A stretch of DNA of 64,000 nucleotides, taken from positions 1 through 64,000 of the forward strand of contig CACZOU010000064.1 of assembly GCA_902782945.1 (NCBI GenBank), given 5' to 3'. Of this stretch, positions 10,505-19,128 are shown piece after piece. A program made the position numbers and the translations under genes. Position 1 is the first letter of the stretch. Each line of letters begins with the position of its first letter. Origin of the DNA: an uncultured Methanobacteriaceae archaeon (GTDB taxonomy: Archaea; Methanobacteriota; Methanobacteria; Methanobacteriales; Methanobacteriaceae). The notes below the pieces were generated by a model that ran no database searches, was not told the origin of the DNA, and saw nothing but the letters and a program-made list of their open reading frames with translations.

Positions 10505-10795
10505 TTAGTCCTGTGGTGTTGTTACTTCTTCTACAAGTCTTCTTCCTGCAACAACTTCATCGACACTATGGATTGATCCACCGTAATGTTCTACTGCTTC
10601 ACGTATTTTATCGTAATTTAAGTCATTTCCTTCCATAGTAATTTTAATGTTTTCTGTATCTTTATCTATTTCAATTAATGTTATATTTACTCCATCTACA
10701 CCTTCAAGACTACTTAAATACATAGCAAATGATGGTAGTGATGGTGAATGTGGTTTTAGTATGTCTAAAACTACTCTTATTAATGAATTTTCCAT
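10505..10795 (-). CDS. DUF211 family protein
   Basis: A 96-residue protein that matches the archaeal DUF211 family: N-terminal IRVVLDILKPHSPSLPSFA, then a ferredoxin-like beta-alpha-beta pattern, and C-terminal GGSIHSVDEVVAGRRLVEE. DUF211 proteins are small, ACT-like and probably oligomeric; function unknown. An AGGAT-type site precedes the ATG at 10795. It stands alone, divergent from dnaG. Confidence 0.88.
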   Translation of the reverse strand: MENSLIRVVLDILKPHSPSLPSFAMYLSSLEGVDGVNITLIEIDKDTENIKITMEGNDLNYDKIREAVEHYGGSIHSVDEVVAGRRLVEEVTTPQD

Positions 10796-11248
10796 TTCTA
10801 TAATATCCTCCGATTAATATAATCGCTAGTTTTTACTATATATATATATTTTTTATGTTAGATATATTCTTCTATAGTTTATCCAATAACTTAATATAAT
10901 ATATGATATAAATTATTAACTGTATATGATATAACGAAGTAGTTATAAAATATATGTATGAATTTATTACAATAATAAGCATTAATTATTGATGACAATA
11001 ATTACATGTTGTATGATAAAACATGATAAAAATAAGGCTTAAAATTCTAATGGAAGACTAAAATTACTTAGATTCTTTCATATAAGAAGAATTCTTAAGT
11101 TAATTTATTATATTATTATAAAATTTACTAAAATCATAAATAAACCGAAGTTATGGAAATTCATCATTGAATATTTCCTTAACAATAATAAATATATAGA
11201 AACAATTCCTTTCATCAATCGCTTAAAATATAAAAAAAAGGCGATTAA
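10796..11248. promoter_or_regulatory. Divergent promoter region DUF211 / dnaG
   Basis: 453 bases of very AT-rich DNA between divergent genes. It must hold the promoters of both; AT runs such as TATATATATATTTTT near 10841-10855 are TATA-like for the minus-strand gene. No ORF, tRNA or clear hairpin was found. Confidence 0.35.
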
Positions 11249-12634
11249 ATGACACATAAAAATGCCAAATACCATGATGACGAAGATTATTATTACATGG
11301 TAAAAGATGAAATTACAACAACAAAATATTTAATACATTCACAAATAAATGCAAAGGGTTTTGTAGAAAAACCGGATGTTGTAGGAGCAATATTTGGACA
11401 GACCGAAGGACTTCTAAGTGATAGTCTGGATCTACGAGAATTACAGAAAACTGGTAGAATAGGAAGAATAAAAGTAGAGATGACTAACAAATCAGGAAGA
11501 ACCCAGGGAGAAATAATAATACCATCAAGCTTAGATAGAGTAGAAACAACAATACTCGCTGCTTCATTAGAAACAATAAATAGAGTAGGTCCATGCGAAG
11601 CAAACCTAAAAATAACGAAAATTGAAGATGTAAGAGCAGTAAAAAGGCGAACAATTGTTGAAAGAGCAAAAGAATTATATCAGAACATGATGGAAGACTT
11701 CACACCTGAAAGTTCAAGAATGATAGAAGAAGTTAAAGAATCAATAAGAATGCCTGAAATTATAGAATATGGTGAAGATAACCTTCCTGCAGGTCCAAAT
11801 ACTCCAACATCAGATGCAGTTCTCATTGTTGAGGGAAGATCAGACGTACTAAACCTACTAAAATATGGAATAAAAAACACCATAGCAGTAGAAGGAGTAA
11901 ACATACCAAAAACAGTAGTAGACCTTACAAAAGATAGAACAATAACAGCATTCCTAGATGGTGACAGAGGAGGAGATCTAATACTAAAAGAATTACTCCA
12001 AATAGGTGACATAGACTATGTTACAAGAGCACCAAGAGGACAGGAAGTAGAATACCTAGATAAAGACCAAGTAATCTACGCACTAAAAAACAAAACATCA
12101 GTAGACAAAATAACAAGTCATGCAAATTACAACCATAACCAACACAAATTCCACAACAAACCAAGAACAAACAACAACCACACAGAAAACAATAAAATAC
12201 ACAGACAAACAACACAATACAACCACGAGGAAAAAAAACAGCCACAACACAAACAAGAAATAAGACACCAATATAAACAACACAGACCAGAAGACAAACC
12301 CAGACATGAAAAAGAAGAGAACACACAAAAACAGGAAACAGAAAAAAAACAACCAAAACTAAACAAATATCAAAAAATATTAAACCAACTATCAGGAACC
12401 AGCAAAGGAAAATTCTACAACGCAGATTTCAATGAAATCAAGGAAGTACCAGTAGCAAACATATACAATGAAATAAAAAACACCCAAGATGATGTAAAAA
12501 CAGTAGTCTTTGATGGAATAATAAGTCAAAGATTGGTTGATCTTGCCAGAGAAAAAAATGTTGAATGTCTAACAGCAGTAAAAATGAATGAAGTTGTAAA
12601 AAAACCTGAAACAATAAAAATAATTACAAAATAA
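11249..12634 (+). CDS. dnaG: Archaeal DnaG-type primase (Toprim)
   Basis: A 461-residue protein with a Toprim domain: the acidic motif EGRSD near residue 195 and DGDRGG near 236. Archaeal DnaG makes primers in vitro and also associates with the exosome as a poly(A)-binding subunit (family knowledge). An unusual His/Asn/Gln/Lys-rich low-complexity segment spans about 290-375, between the Toprim domain and the conserved C-terminal domain ([20 protein letters not shown]...). The ATG at 11249 follows AAAAAGGCGA. xerA starts 62 bases downstream. Confidence 0.93.
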   Translation: MTHKNAKYHDDEDYYYMVKDEITTTKYLIHSQINAKGFVEKPDVVGAIFGQTEGLLSDSLDLRELQKTGRIGRIKVEMTNKSGRTQGEIIIPSSLDRVETTILAASLETINRVGPCEANLKITKIEDVRAVKRRTIVERAKELYQNMMEDFTPESSRMIEEVKESIRMPEIIEYGEDNLPAGPNTPTSDAVLIVEGRSDVLNLLKYGIKNTIAVEGVNIPKTVVDLTKDRTITAFLDGDRGGDLILKELLQIGDIDYVTRAPRGQEVEYLDKDQVIYALKNKTSVDKITSHANYNHNQHKFHNKPRTNNNHTENNKIHRQTTQYNHEEKKQPQHKQEIRHQYKQHRPEDKPRHEKEENTQKQETEKKQPKLNKYQKILNQLSGTSKGKFYNADFNEIKEVPVANIYNEIKNTQDDVKTVVFDGIISQRLVDLAREKNVECLTAVKMNEVVKKPETIKIITK

Positions 12635-12696
12635 TTACAACAACAATCATAAAAAAATACATTATGATAAACTTAATAGAAGAAATCGTAGAATAA

Positions 12697-13677
12697 GTGA
12701 AAATAGAGATAAGGAAGTGTATCTACTTGACATCAGAATACCTAGAAGAATTAGAATTAGAAGATCAAATCGAGGACTACATACTTGAATTAGATATTCA
12801 AAGTTACTCAACAAATACTTTGAAAACATACAAGTCAATCCTTAACAGTTTTCACAGATTTCTATTATCACAAAAAAAGCTTAATTCTCCAAAAGACATG
12901 CTACGTTCATTTAAAAGATATTTACAATACCTAAAAAGAGAAAAGGAAGTATCACAGAACTACCTTTATCTGGTAACAGTAGTGTTAAAGAAATTCTTTG
13001 AATATGCTGAAATTCCAATATATGATGAAATTAAAGCACCAAAAAGAACAAAATCACTACCAAAATCCTTGAATGAACAAGAAGTATATGATCTTATACA
13101 TGCTAGAGATGCAGATTATGATCCTAAGAAATCAAACCCACAGAATATCACACGTTTAAGAAATAAAGTAATCTTAACATTATTATACTCTACAGGATTA
13201 CGTGTATCTGAACTAGTAAATCTTAAGATAAGAGCGATTGATGAGGATGAAAGAACAATAAGAGTCAGAGGTAAAGGAGAAAAAGATAGAATTGTAATAT
13301 TTGATGATACTACATTAAATCTTATTAATGAATATCTTGATAAACGGGGAGTGGAGAATGAATATCTCTTCGTTAACCAAAAAAATAATAAACTAACCTC
13401 ACGTTACATAGAGTTAATGATTAAAGATCATGCTAAAAGAGCAGGTATTAATAAACGGGTAACTCCCCACATATTAAGACACTCATTTGCTACACACTTA
13501 CTTAAAAATGGTGTTGATATAAGATCTATTCAACAATTACTTGGACATAGTAATCTTAGTACAACACAGATTTATACAAGTGTGGATATGCATACTCTTA
13601 AAAATGTATATGATGAAGCATGGCTTAACAGAGATCATAATGTACATAAAAATCCAATAGATAGTACTACTGAATAA
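12697..13677 (+). CDS. xerA: XerA-type tyrosine recombinase
   Basis: A 326-residue integrase-family recombinase that probably resolves chromosome dimers, as archaeal XerA does at dif-like sites. The N-terminal SAM-like core-binding domain (about 30-115) precedes the catalytic domain with Arg in TGLRVSEL (near 168), [12 protein letters not shown] (near 257), LLGHSN (near 281) and the nucleophile in QIYTSV (near 293), so the R-H-R-H-Y set is complete. GTG at 12697 starts the longest frame; TTG at 12727 is possible. No mobile-element genes are nearby, which favours a housekeeping role. Confidence 0.9.
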   Translation: MKIEIRKCIYLTSEYLEELELEDQIEDYILELDIQSYSTNTLKTYKSILNSFHRFLLSQKKLNSPKDMLRSFKRYLQYLKREKEVSQNYLYLVTVVLKKFFEYAEIPIYDEIKAPKRTKSLPKSLNEQEVYDLIHARDADYDPKKSNPQNITRLRNKVILTLLYSTGLRVSELVNLKIRAIDEDERTIRVRGKGEKDRIVIFDDTTLNLINEYLDKRGVENEYLFVNQKNNKLTSRYIELMIKDHAKRAGINKRVTPHILRHSFATHLLKNGVDIRSIQQLLGHSNLSTTQIYTSVDMHTLKNVYDEAWLNRDHNVHKNPIDSTTE

Positions 13678-13712
13678 CTTATAATTTTTCAGTACTATCT
13701 ATTATTTTTTTT
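13656..13712 (+). terminator. Hairpin terminator overlapping the xerA stop codon
   Basis: A 13-bp perfect inverted repeat has its left arm at 13656-13668, inside the last xerA codons, and its right arm at 13691-13703, followed by a run of T's to 13712. This is one of the clearest terminators in the window. Its left arm is coding. Confidence 0.7.
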
Positions 13713-13902
13713 TAAATTTTGAATAGAAATACTTTTTTTGTAGAATATTAAATATAACATAGACTATGATATCCTTTTTTAGTTATCATATAAACTTTTT
13801 TTTAGAAATAGTGTTTATTAAAATAAAGAGTATATTATTAAAAAAATAAGAAGTTAATGAAATAGAAAAAATAATATTCTCCATTTCACATTATTAAAGA
13901 AT

Positions 13903-14520
13903 TTAATCTTCTTTTGGTAATATTGATGTTGATATACCAGATGCAATTGCAATTTTTATAATGTCACCTACAATAAATGGTAATACACCCATTAATATTA
14001 GTTGACTAATTGATAATGCACTGCCAGTACCTAACATAAAGTTATATAATCCAATTAATCCTGGAATGTATATACAAATGAAGTTAGCTATTAACATAAC
14101 AATTACTGTTTGAACAGGTTTTCTAGAACTAGGATGATGGTCAAACATGTAACCAGTGAATGCTGCAGCGAAAACAAATCCTACAATATATCCTCCACTA
14201 GCTGATAAAATCCATGCAAGGCCGTGTTCCATTCCAGTAAACCATGGCATTCCTATAATTCCTAGTAATGCATATAATACCATACTGAATGCTCCCCATT
14301 TTTCTCCGAGGAATGCACCTGCAAGTAGTACTGCAAATGTTTGGAATGAGATTAATACTGGACTCCAAGGAGTTGCAATTGTTACTTGTGCCATTAATCC
14401 GGTGAAACATGCAACTAGAAATGATAATCCTACCATTGTAATGGTATTTGCATTATTTCTCCATGTATACCATGATGATTGCATCTCATGAAATTTATTA
14501 ATATTACTGTTTATAGGCAT
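13903..14520 (-). CDS. bioY: BioY-type biotin transporter S component
   Basis: A 205-residue membrane protein with about six hydrophobic segments. It matches BioY, the substrate-capture subunit of biotin ECF transporters: the segment with VTIATPWSPVLISFQTFAVL near 46-65, then AGAFLGEKWGAFSMVLYALLG and the GGYIVGFVFAA region near 110-120. BioY may act alone or with a shared ECF energising module; none is in this window. Two tandem palindromes lie 58-110 bases upstream of the start (separate entry) and suggest regulation. Confidence 0.9.
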   Translation of the reverse strand: MPINSNINKFHEMQSSWYTWRNNANTITMVGLSFLVACFTGLMAQVTIATPWSPVLISFQTFAVLLAGAFLGEKWGAFSMVLYALLGIIGMPWFTGMEHGLAWILSASGGYIVGFVFAAAFTGYMFDHHPSSRKPVQTVIVMLIANFICIYIPGLIGLYNFMLGTGSALSISQLILMGVLPFIVGDIIKIAIASGISTSILPKED

Positions 14521-14577
14521 ATAATTTACCTCGTATTGTTTATTTTATAATATCTTATTAAAATTATTGAAAAATAT

Positions 14578-14630
14578 ATTAGATTTTCTTTAAATCTAAT
14601 CAGTAATTATAAGATTATTTATCTTATAAT
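14578..14630 (-). promoter_or_regulatory. Two tandem palindromes upstream of bioY
   Basis: Two adjacent inverted repeats occur: ATTAGATTT (14578-14586) with AAATCTAAT (14592-14600), and ATTATAAGAT (14606-14615) with ATCTTATAAT (14621-14630). Each has a 5-nt spacer. They lie 58-110 bases before the bioY start, where an operator or leader structure would act. The 10-mer ATTATAAGAT recurs in a near-palindrome upstream of pdaD (45774-45783). They do not match the bacterial BirA operator. Confidence 0.45.
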
Positions 14631-14929
14631 AAGATATTTATTTTTCATCATTATTACATATTATGTATTCCTAATATCTATAGATACTTATAGATGAGAG
14701 TAACTTATATTAATTAGATTGAATATAAATTATATCATATTTATATTGTATCAATGTTATACAATTAATTTTTTTATAATGTGATTTAATTACTTATAAT
14801 TAGAAAGTAACGATGATTGTTCTTCAAATCAGTATAATACTGTTTAATACATGATTAATGGAAGAACAATGAATTATCTAGGATAAATCATAAAAAAATA
14901 TAAAATTTATTTATTTTCGAGGGAATTTA
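14631..14929. other. AT-rich intergenic region, bioY / eif5A divergent
   Basis: With the palindromes just before it, this completes a 409-base gene-free gap. It must contain the aIF5A promoter on the plus strand. A further small inverted repeat (ATCTATA at 14676-14682, TATAGAT at 14689-14695) is present. No ORF or RNA gene was recognised. Confidence 0.35.
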
Positions 14930-15328
14930 ATGCCAACAAAAGTAGTAGAAATTAAAACTTTAAAACAAGGAAAATACTTAGTATTAGATGGAGAAGCTTC
15001 AAAAATTACCAGTATATCAACATCATCACCTGGTAAACACGGAGCAGCAAAAGCTCGTATAGAAGCAGTAGGAATATTCGATAACCAAAAAAGAAGTCTT
15101 GTAAAACCTGTAAACGCAAAAGTAGACATACCTATCATTGATAAAAGAGCAGGTCAAGTAATTGCAATCATGGGTTCAGAAGTACAAATTATGGATTTAG
15201 AAACCTACGAAACCATCGATTTACCAATACCTGATGAATTAAAAGATCAAATCACAGAAGGTAAAGAAGTAGAATACATAGAAGCATTAGGAAACATGAA
15301 AATCATGAGAACAAAAGGAGGAAACTAA
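14930..15328 (+). CDS. eif5A: Translation factor aIF5A
   Basis: A 132-residue SH3-like plus OB-fold protein that promotes peptide-bond formation at difficult (for example polyproline) sequences. The hypusine site is the Lys in [15 protein letters not shown] (residue 38), with the characteristic flanking sequence. Length and ending fit archaeal aIF5A. ATG at 14930 follows a GAGGG ribosome-binding site. It is a single-gene unit with a T-rich tract after the stop. Confidence 0.95.
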   Translation: MPTKVVEIKTLKQGKYLVLDGEASKITSISTSSPGKHGAAKARIEAVGIFDNQKRSLVKPVNAKVDIPIIDKRAGQVIAIMGSEVQIMDLETYETIDLPIPDELKDQITEGKEVEYIEALGNMKIMRTKGGN

Positions 15329-16082
15329 TTCTTCTTTCTCATATTTTCTTATTACATATAATAAATAATAATACCTTTTTTTTTAAAATAAAATTGAATA
15401 CTTTTTCTGAATTAAAATTTCACTAATTTTCGAAATATTTATAATATCAATAGTTAAAAGTTATATATTATCTCTTAACTAGGATAATAATATTAAACAA
15501 TACTTATTTTATACAGAAAATATTATACAAAAAAATTTAATGATAATTAGTGATGAATTACCAATTTTTTATATAGGAGTATCAACATAATATATAATTA
15601 GTTAATTAGCTATTAACGAATGGTATAGTATTTAAAGTTAAATAAAAGAAAAACTCACAAAATATTAAATTTAAAAAGATATAGTATAATTTTTTCAAAA
15701 TTTTTTTAAAGATTTATGAAAAATATTTTATTAATCTTTAAATACTTTATAACATTCTTTTCAAGAGATAAATTAATAAGGAATTAATCTACACAATAAA
15801 ATCCTGAGCAATAAAATTATTAATTATAATTTATTTTTGAAAGATAATAGCTAATCAGATAGAATAAAAAAATGCTAAGTTCTATTAATTAACTACATAA
15901 CCTTTTTTTCAATATTTTTAATTATATTTTTAATTTAAACTCTATTCCTGTTATACTGGGAAATAGATTCAAATAATCAGATAATTAATCTTCTATAGAA
16001 ATAGAAATTTTTTTAGATAAACAGCTAATTCTAATTATTATAAAAAAAAGATAAAAAATAGTAAAATATTAAATAAAATGTT
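15329..16082. other. Large gene-free AT-rich region between convergent genes
   Basis: 754 bases between the 3' ends of two convergent genes, the longest gap in the window. No ORF, tRNA or long repeat was recognised. A box-A-like TTTAAATA (15737-15744), in the same CTTTAAATACT context as at 9525-9535, has no gene downstream. An untranslated RNA is possible; otherwise nothing can be supported. Confidence 0.35.
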
Positions 16083-16577
16083 TTAATCTCGTTTAGGACC
16101 CATATATATTACAGGAATTTGTATTTCAGTCATGTTTTCTTCAACAGGGCTACCCTCTTCTGCAGGGAAGTATATCTCAGTGATAGGTCCAACAATATCA
16201 TATTGATTTTTTATAGCATAATCAACTATAGCCTTAATAGTTTCATTAAAATTTTTATGAGTTCCTTTATGACGAGCAGCTAATACTGTATGTGATGTAA
16301 CTTCTTTAAGTCCAAGTTTTCCTATTCTACCAGCAGGTTTTCCATCGTTGTAGAAGTTATCAATAGGCATACCTACTTCAAACATTTGGTTATTTTCAGC
16401 ACGTTCCTCAAGATCGTTCTCATATGAACCATAAGGATAGCCAACAGCTTTAAAGTTATTTTCAGCTATAAGATCTCCTACTTCCTTGATAAATTCAGGT
16501 AATTTACTGAAACTATCTGTATGTGGAACATAAGCTACTTTTTGCTCAGGGATTCTTTTTTCAACTATTTCAACCAT
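16083..16577 (-). CDS. GyrI-like / effector-binding-domain protein
   Basis: A 164-residue protein with the GyrI-like small-molecule-binding fold (AraC effector-binding/SOUL family). It starts with VEIVEKRIPEQKVAYVPHTD, typical of the first strand, and ends with a conserved Glu/Tyr-containing strand (ITEIYFPAEE, then ITEIQIPVIYMGP-type ending). No DNA-binding domain is attached, so it is a free ligand-binding protein, perhaps for hydrophobic cations or toxins. It stands alone. Confidence 0.8.
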   Translation of the reverse strand: MVEIVEKRIPEQKVAYVPHTDSFSKLPEFIKEVGDLIAENNFKAVGYPYGSYENDLEERAENNQMFEVGMPIDNFYNDGKPAGRIGKLGLKEVTSHTVLAARHKGTHKNFNETIKAIVDYAIKNQYDIVGPITEIYFPAEEGSPVEENMTEIQIPVIYMGPKRD

Positions 16578-16764
16578 TTATTTACACTCCTATAATTTTT
16601 TTTATTAATATAAAATTGTTATATAAAAATTAATTTTGTTTTTTTATTATACGTCTGATACATTTAATTATTTATAAGTTATATCATTTATAAATAATAG
16701 ATTTGATAATAGTATTAATATATTAAAATGTTAAAAACGATTAATTTAGGATTAAAAGGTGTTA

Positions 16765-17973
16765 ATGCCCATGATTCAAACTAGAACAATAAAAAAAACA
16801 GGGGAAGAAGTCTCATTACTTGGCTTGGGTGCTATGAGATTACCGACAAGAAATGGTAGAATAGACAAACAAAAAGCTACTAAGTTAGTTAACTATGCGA
16901 TTGACCATGGTGTAAATCTTATAGATACTGCTTATCTATATCATAATGGGGAAAGTGAAACATTTCTTAGAAATATTCTTCAAGATAGAAGAAATGATGT
17001 GCAGATTTCAACAAAATTGCCTGTATGGTTTGTTAAAAAAGAAGAGGATTTAGAAGAGTATTTGGATAAACAAATGGAAAAGTTAGGCGTGGAATATATT
17101 GATTATTACTTTCTACACTCCTTAAATTATGAAACATATAAAAGACTAAAACCGTTACATGTCTTAGAATTTCTTGACAGAATAAAAAAAGAGGGAAAAG
17201 TAAAACATGTAGGATTCTCGTATCATGATAATTATGATGATTTCACAAGGATAATTGATGACTATGATTGGGATATGTGTCTACTACAATACAATTTTAT
17301 AGATGAAGAAGTTCAAGCTGGAAGAAAAGGAGTGCAATACGCATATAATCATGATGTAAGTGTATTTATTATGGAGCCATTAAAAGGTGGATTACTAGCA
17401 CATGATGTTCCTGAAAAAGTAAAAGTAACCATGGAAGAGGAAAATATAGATGAAACACCTAGTAGATGGGCATTAAAATGGCTGGCCAATCAAAAAGAGA
17501 TAACATGTATATTATCAGGAATGGGTGAAATAAAACAGCTAGATGAAAATATTGAAACGATGAATAGCACTGAATCTGATTCAATATCTGATGAAGAGTT
17601 ACAAGTCTACAATAATGTTAAAAAGGTATATGAGGAATTAATTCAGGTACCATGTACACAGTGTAGATATTGTATGCCATGTCCAGCACATGTGGATATA
17701 CCAGCATGTTTCGAAGCATATAATGCAAAATACATATTTAAAAAAGATACAAAGTATACTTTTCGAGTATCTGGGATAATGGGTGGAAAACCAGGATATG
17801 CAAGTAATTGTATAAATTGTGGTGCATGTATAATTAAATGTCCACAAAAAATTAACATACCTCAGGAATTAAAGAAAGTATCTGATGAACTAGAACCATT
17901 TGGATTAAAAACATTTATGAAACTAGTAAATGTAGTAGGAAAACCTATATTCAAATGGTATTTAAATCGTTAA
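16765..17973 (+). CDS. Aldo/keto reductase with C-terminal ferredoxin domain
   Basis: A two-part oxidoreductase of about 402 residues. The N-terminal aldo/keto reductase barrel has the catalytic Asp and Tyr in NLIDTAYLYHNGE, Lys in STKLP and His in YYFLHSL. The C-terminal part binds two [4Fe-4S] clusters: CTQCRYCMPCP (near 293) and CINCGACIIKCPQ (near 351). Such proteins are common in anaerobes; substrates are mostly unknown. AAAAGGTG upstream suits ATG at 16765 or 16771 better than GTG at 16759. The next gene begins 8 bases after the stop. Confidence 0.9.
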   Translation: MPMIQTRTIKKTGEEVSLLGLGAMRLPTRNGRIDKQKATKLVNYAIDHGVNLIDTAYLYHNGESETFLRNILQDRRNDVQISTKLPVWFVKKEEDLEEYLDKQMEKLGVEYIDYYFLHSLNYETYKRLKPLHVLEFLDRIKKEGKVKHVGFSYHDNYDDFTRIIDDYDWDMCLLQYNFIDEEVQAGRKGVQYAYNHDVSVFIMEPLKGGLLAHDVPEKVKVTMEEENIDETPSRWALKWLANQKEITCILSGMGEIKQLDENIETMNSTESDSISDEELQVYNNVKKVYEELIQVPCTQCRYCMPCPAHVDIPACFEAYNAKYIFKKDTKYTFRVSGIMGGKPGYASNCINCGACIIKCPQKINIPQELKKVSDELEPFGLKTFMKLVNVVGKPIFKWYLNR

Positions 17974-17980
17974 GGGGGGG

Positions 17981-18799
17981 ATGGTTAGACGCATGGTAGG
18001 TAAAAAATCAAAGATAATAATGATTATACTCTGTATATTTCTAACAATACTGGTAGTTGAACCTACACAACTTGACGTAAATGAAATAAAAGTACAATCT
18101 AGTGACATACCCGCGGAATTTAATGGTACACGAATAGCAGTTGTGGGTGATATACATTATGGGGAATATGTTAATGAAAACAGGGTAAGTTACATAGTAA
18201 ATCAAACAAATGAACAAAATGCTGATATAATAGTATTAGTAGGAGACTATGTGACAAATGATGAAAATGATGCTGACACCTGTATTAAAATACTAAATAA
18301 TCTTCATGCAAAATACGGAGTATACGGTATACTTGGAAATAATGATCCAAAAAATAAAACAAGTGAATTATTAGATGAATCCACTACAATAACTAACATA
18401 CGTAATGACGGGGTATGGATAGAGAAGAACGGTGCAAGAATAAGATTAGGAGGAGTAGGAGATATTTCAACAGACCTACAATATCCTCGTAGAACAACAA
18501 GCGGAACAACAGAAAATGATTTTGTGATAATGGCATACCATAACCCAAACTACTTTGACCTGATAAATCATTCACGTATAGATTTATCTCTAACAGGACA
18601 TACGCATGGTGGACAAATTAATTTCTTTGGATATGCTCCATGGGTGCAGAAATCATCAAAAGGTAACAGATATATCTCTGGATTATATGAAGAAGATGGT
18701 TCACAGTTAGTAGTAACTAATGGAATTGGTGAACGAATTGTACCCTTTAGGTTCATGGTAACACCACAGATAACAATTATAACATTAGAATCCACATAA
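17981..18799 (+). CDS. Membrane-anchored metallophosphoesterase
   Basis: A 272-residue calcineurin-like phosphoesterase. A single N-terminal membrane segment (about 10-28) anchors it. Motifs are VVGDIHYGE, VLVGDYV, GILGNND, AYHNP and LTGHTHGGQ, so the two-metal site is complete. The arrangement resembles YkuE/YaeI-type enzymes acting on phospholipid or nucleotide-lipid head groups. A run of seven G's before the ATG is the ribosome-binding site, which places it in an operon with the aldo/keto reductase. ATG at 17993 is an alternative start. Confidence 0.88.
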   Translation: MVRRMVGKKSKIIMIILCIFLTILVVEPTQLDVNEIKVQSSDIPAEFNGTRIAVVGDIHYGEYVNENRVSYIVNQTNEQNADIIVLVGDYVTNDENDADTCIKILNNLHAKYGVYGILGNNDPKNKTSELLDESTTITNIRNDGVWIEKNGARIRLGGVGDISTDLQYPRRTTSGTTENDFVIMAYHNPNYFDLINHSRIDLSLTGHTHGGQINFFGYAPWVQKSSKGNRYISGLYEEDGSQLVVTNGIGERIVPFRFMVTPQITIITLEST

Positions 18800-18938
18800 A
18801 ATATGTTTATATTTGAAAATAATTGAATGGAATAAGTTATTATTAAAAATAATCCTAAATAATCGTTTAAACTCTTTTTTTCTTTCTATTTTTTGATATC
18901 ATAAATAAGCAACTTTTAACCTTCATACAAAATAAATG

Positions 18939-19065
18939 GTAGAGGTTAAAAGAATTACCTATAAATTAATTAAACTAAACAAGACTCCAAGTATAATCAT
19001 ATTAAAACTGTCAAGTGAATAATTAATAAAAAAATATCCCCCATGATTTTTCTTTTAACCTCTAC
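18939..19065. repeat. 127-bp element with perfect 16-bp terminal inverted repeats
   Basis: GTAGAGGTTAAAAGAA (18939-18954) and TTCTTTTAACCTCTAC (19050-19065) are exact inverted copies flanking about 95 bases. The element ends 24 bases before the adhesin Shine-Dalgarno. It could fold as a long leader stem, be an operator pair, or be a small non-coding transposable element; no flanking duplication is evident. Confidence 0.6.
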
Positions 19066-19128
19066 ATTTCATAATAAGAATATAATGTGGAGGTGCAATA
19101 ATTTAACAATAATAAATTAATTACTACA

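Noticed and set aside
12021-12356. Cys/Val/Phe-rich minus-strand ORFs inside dnaG
   Set aside because: They are antisense to the Asn/Gln/His low-complexity linker, whose codons give long stop-free reverse frames.
12697-13677. A mobile element or prophage integrase
   Set aside because: The recombinase has the XerA layout, lies next to dnaG, and no element genes, attachment sites or direct repeats are seen around it.
14578-14630. A biotin BirA operator
   Set aside because: The palindromes do not match the known bacterial BirA motif, and no BirA gene is present; kept only as unassigned palindromes.
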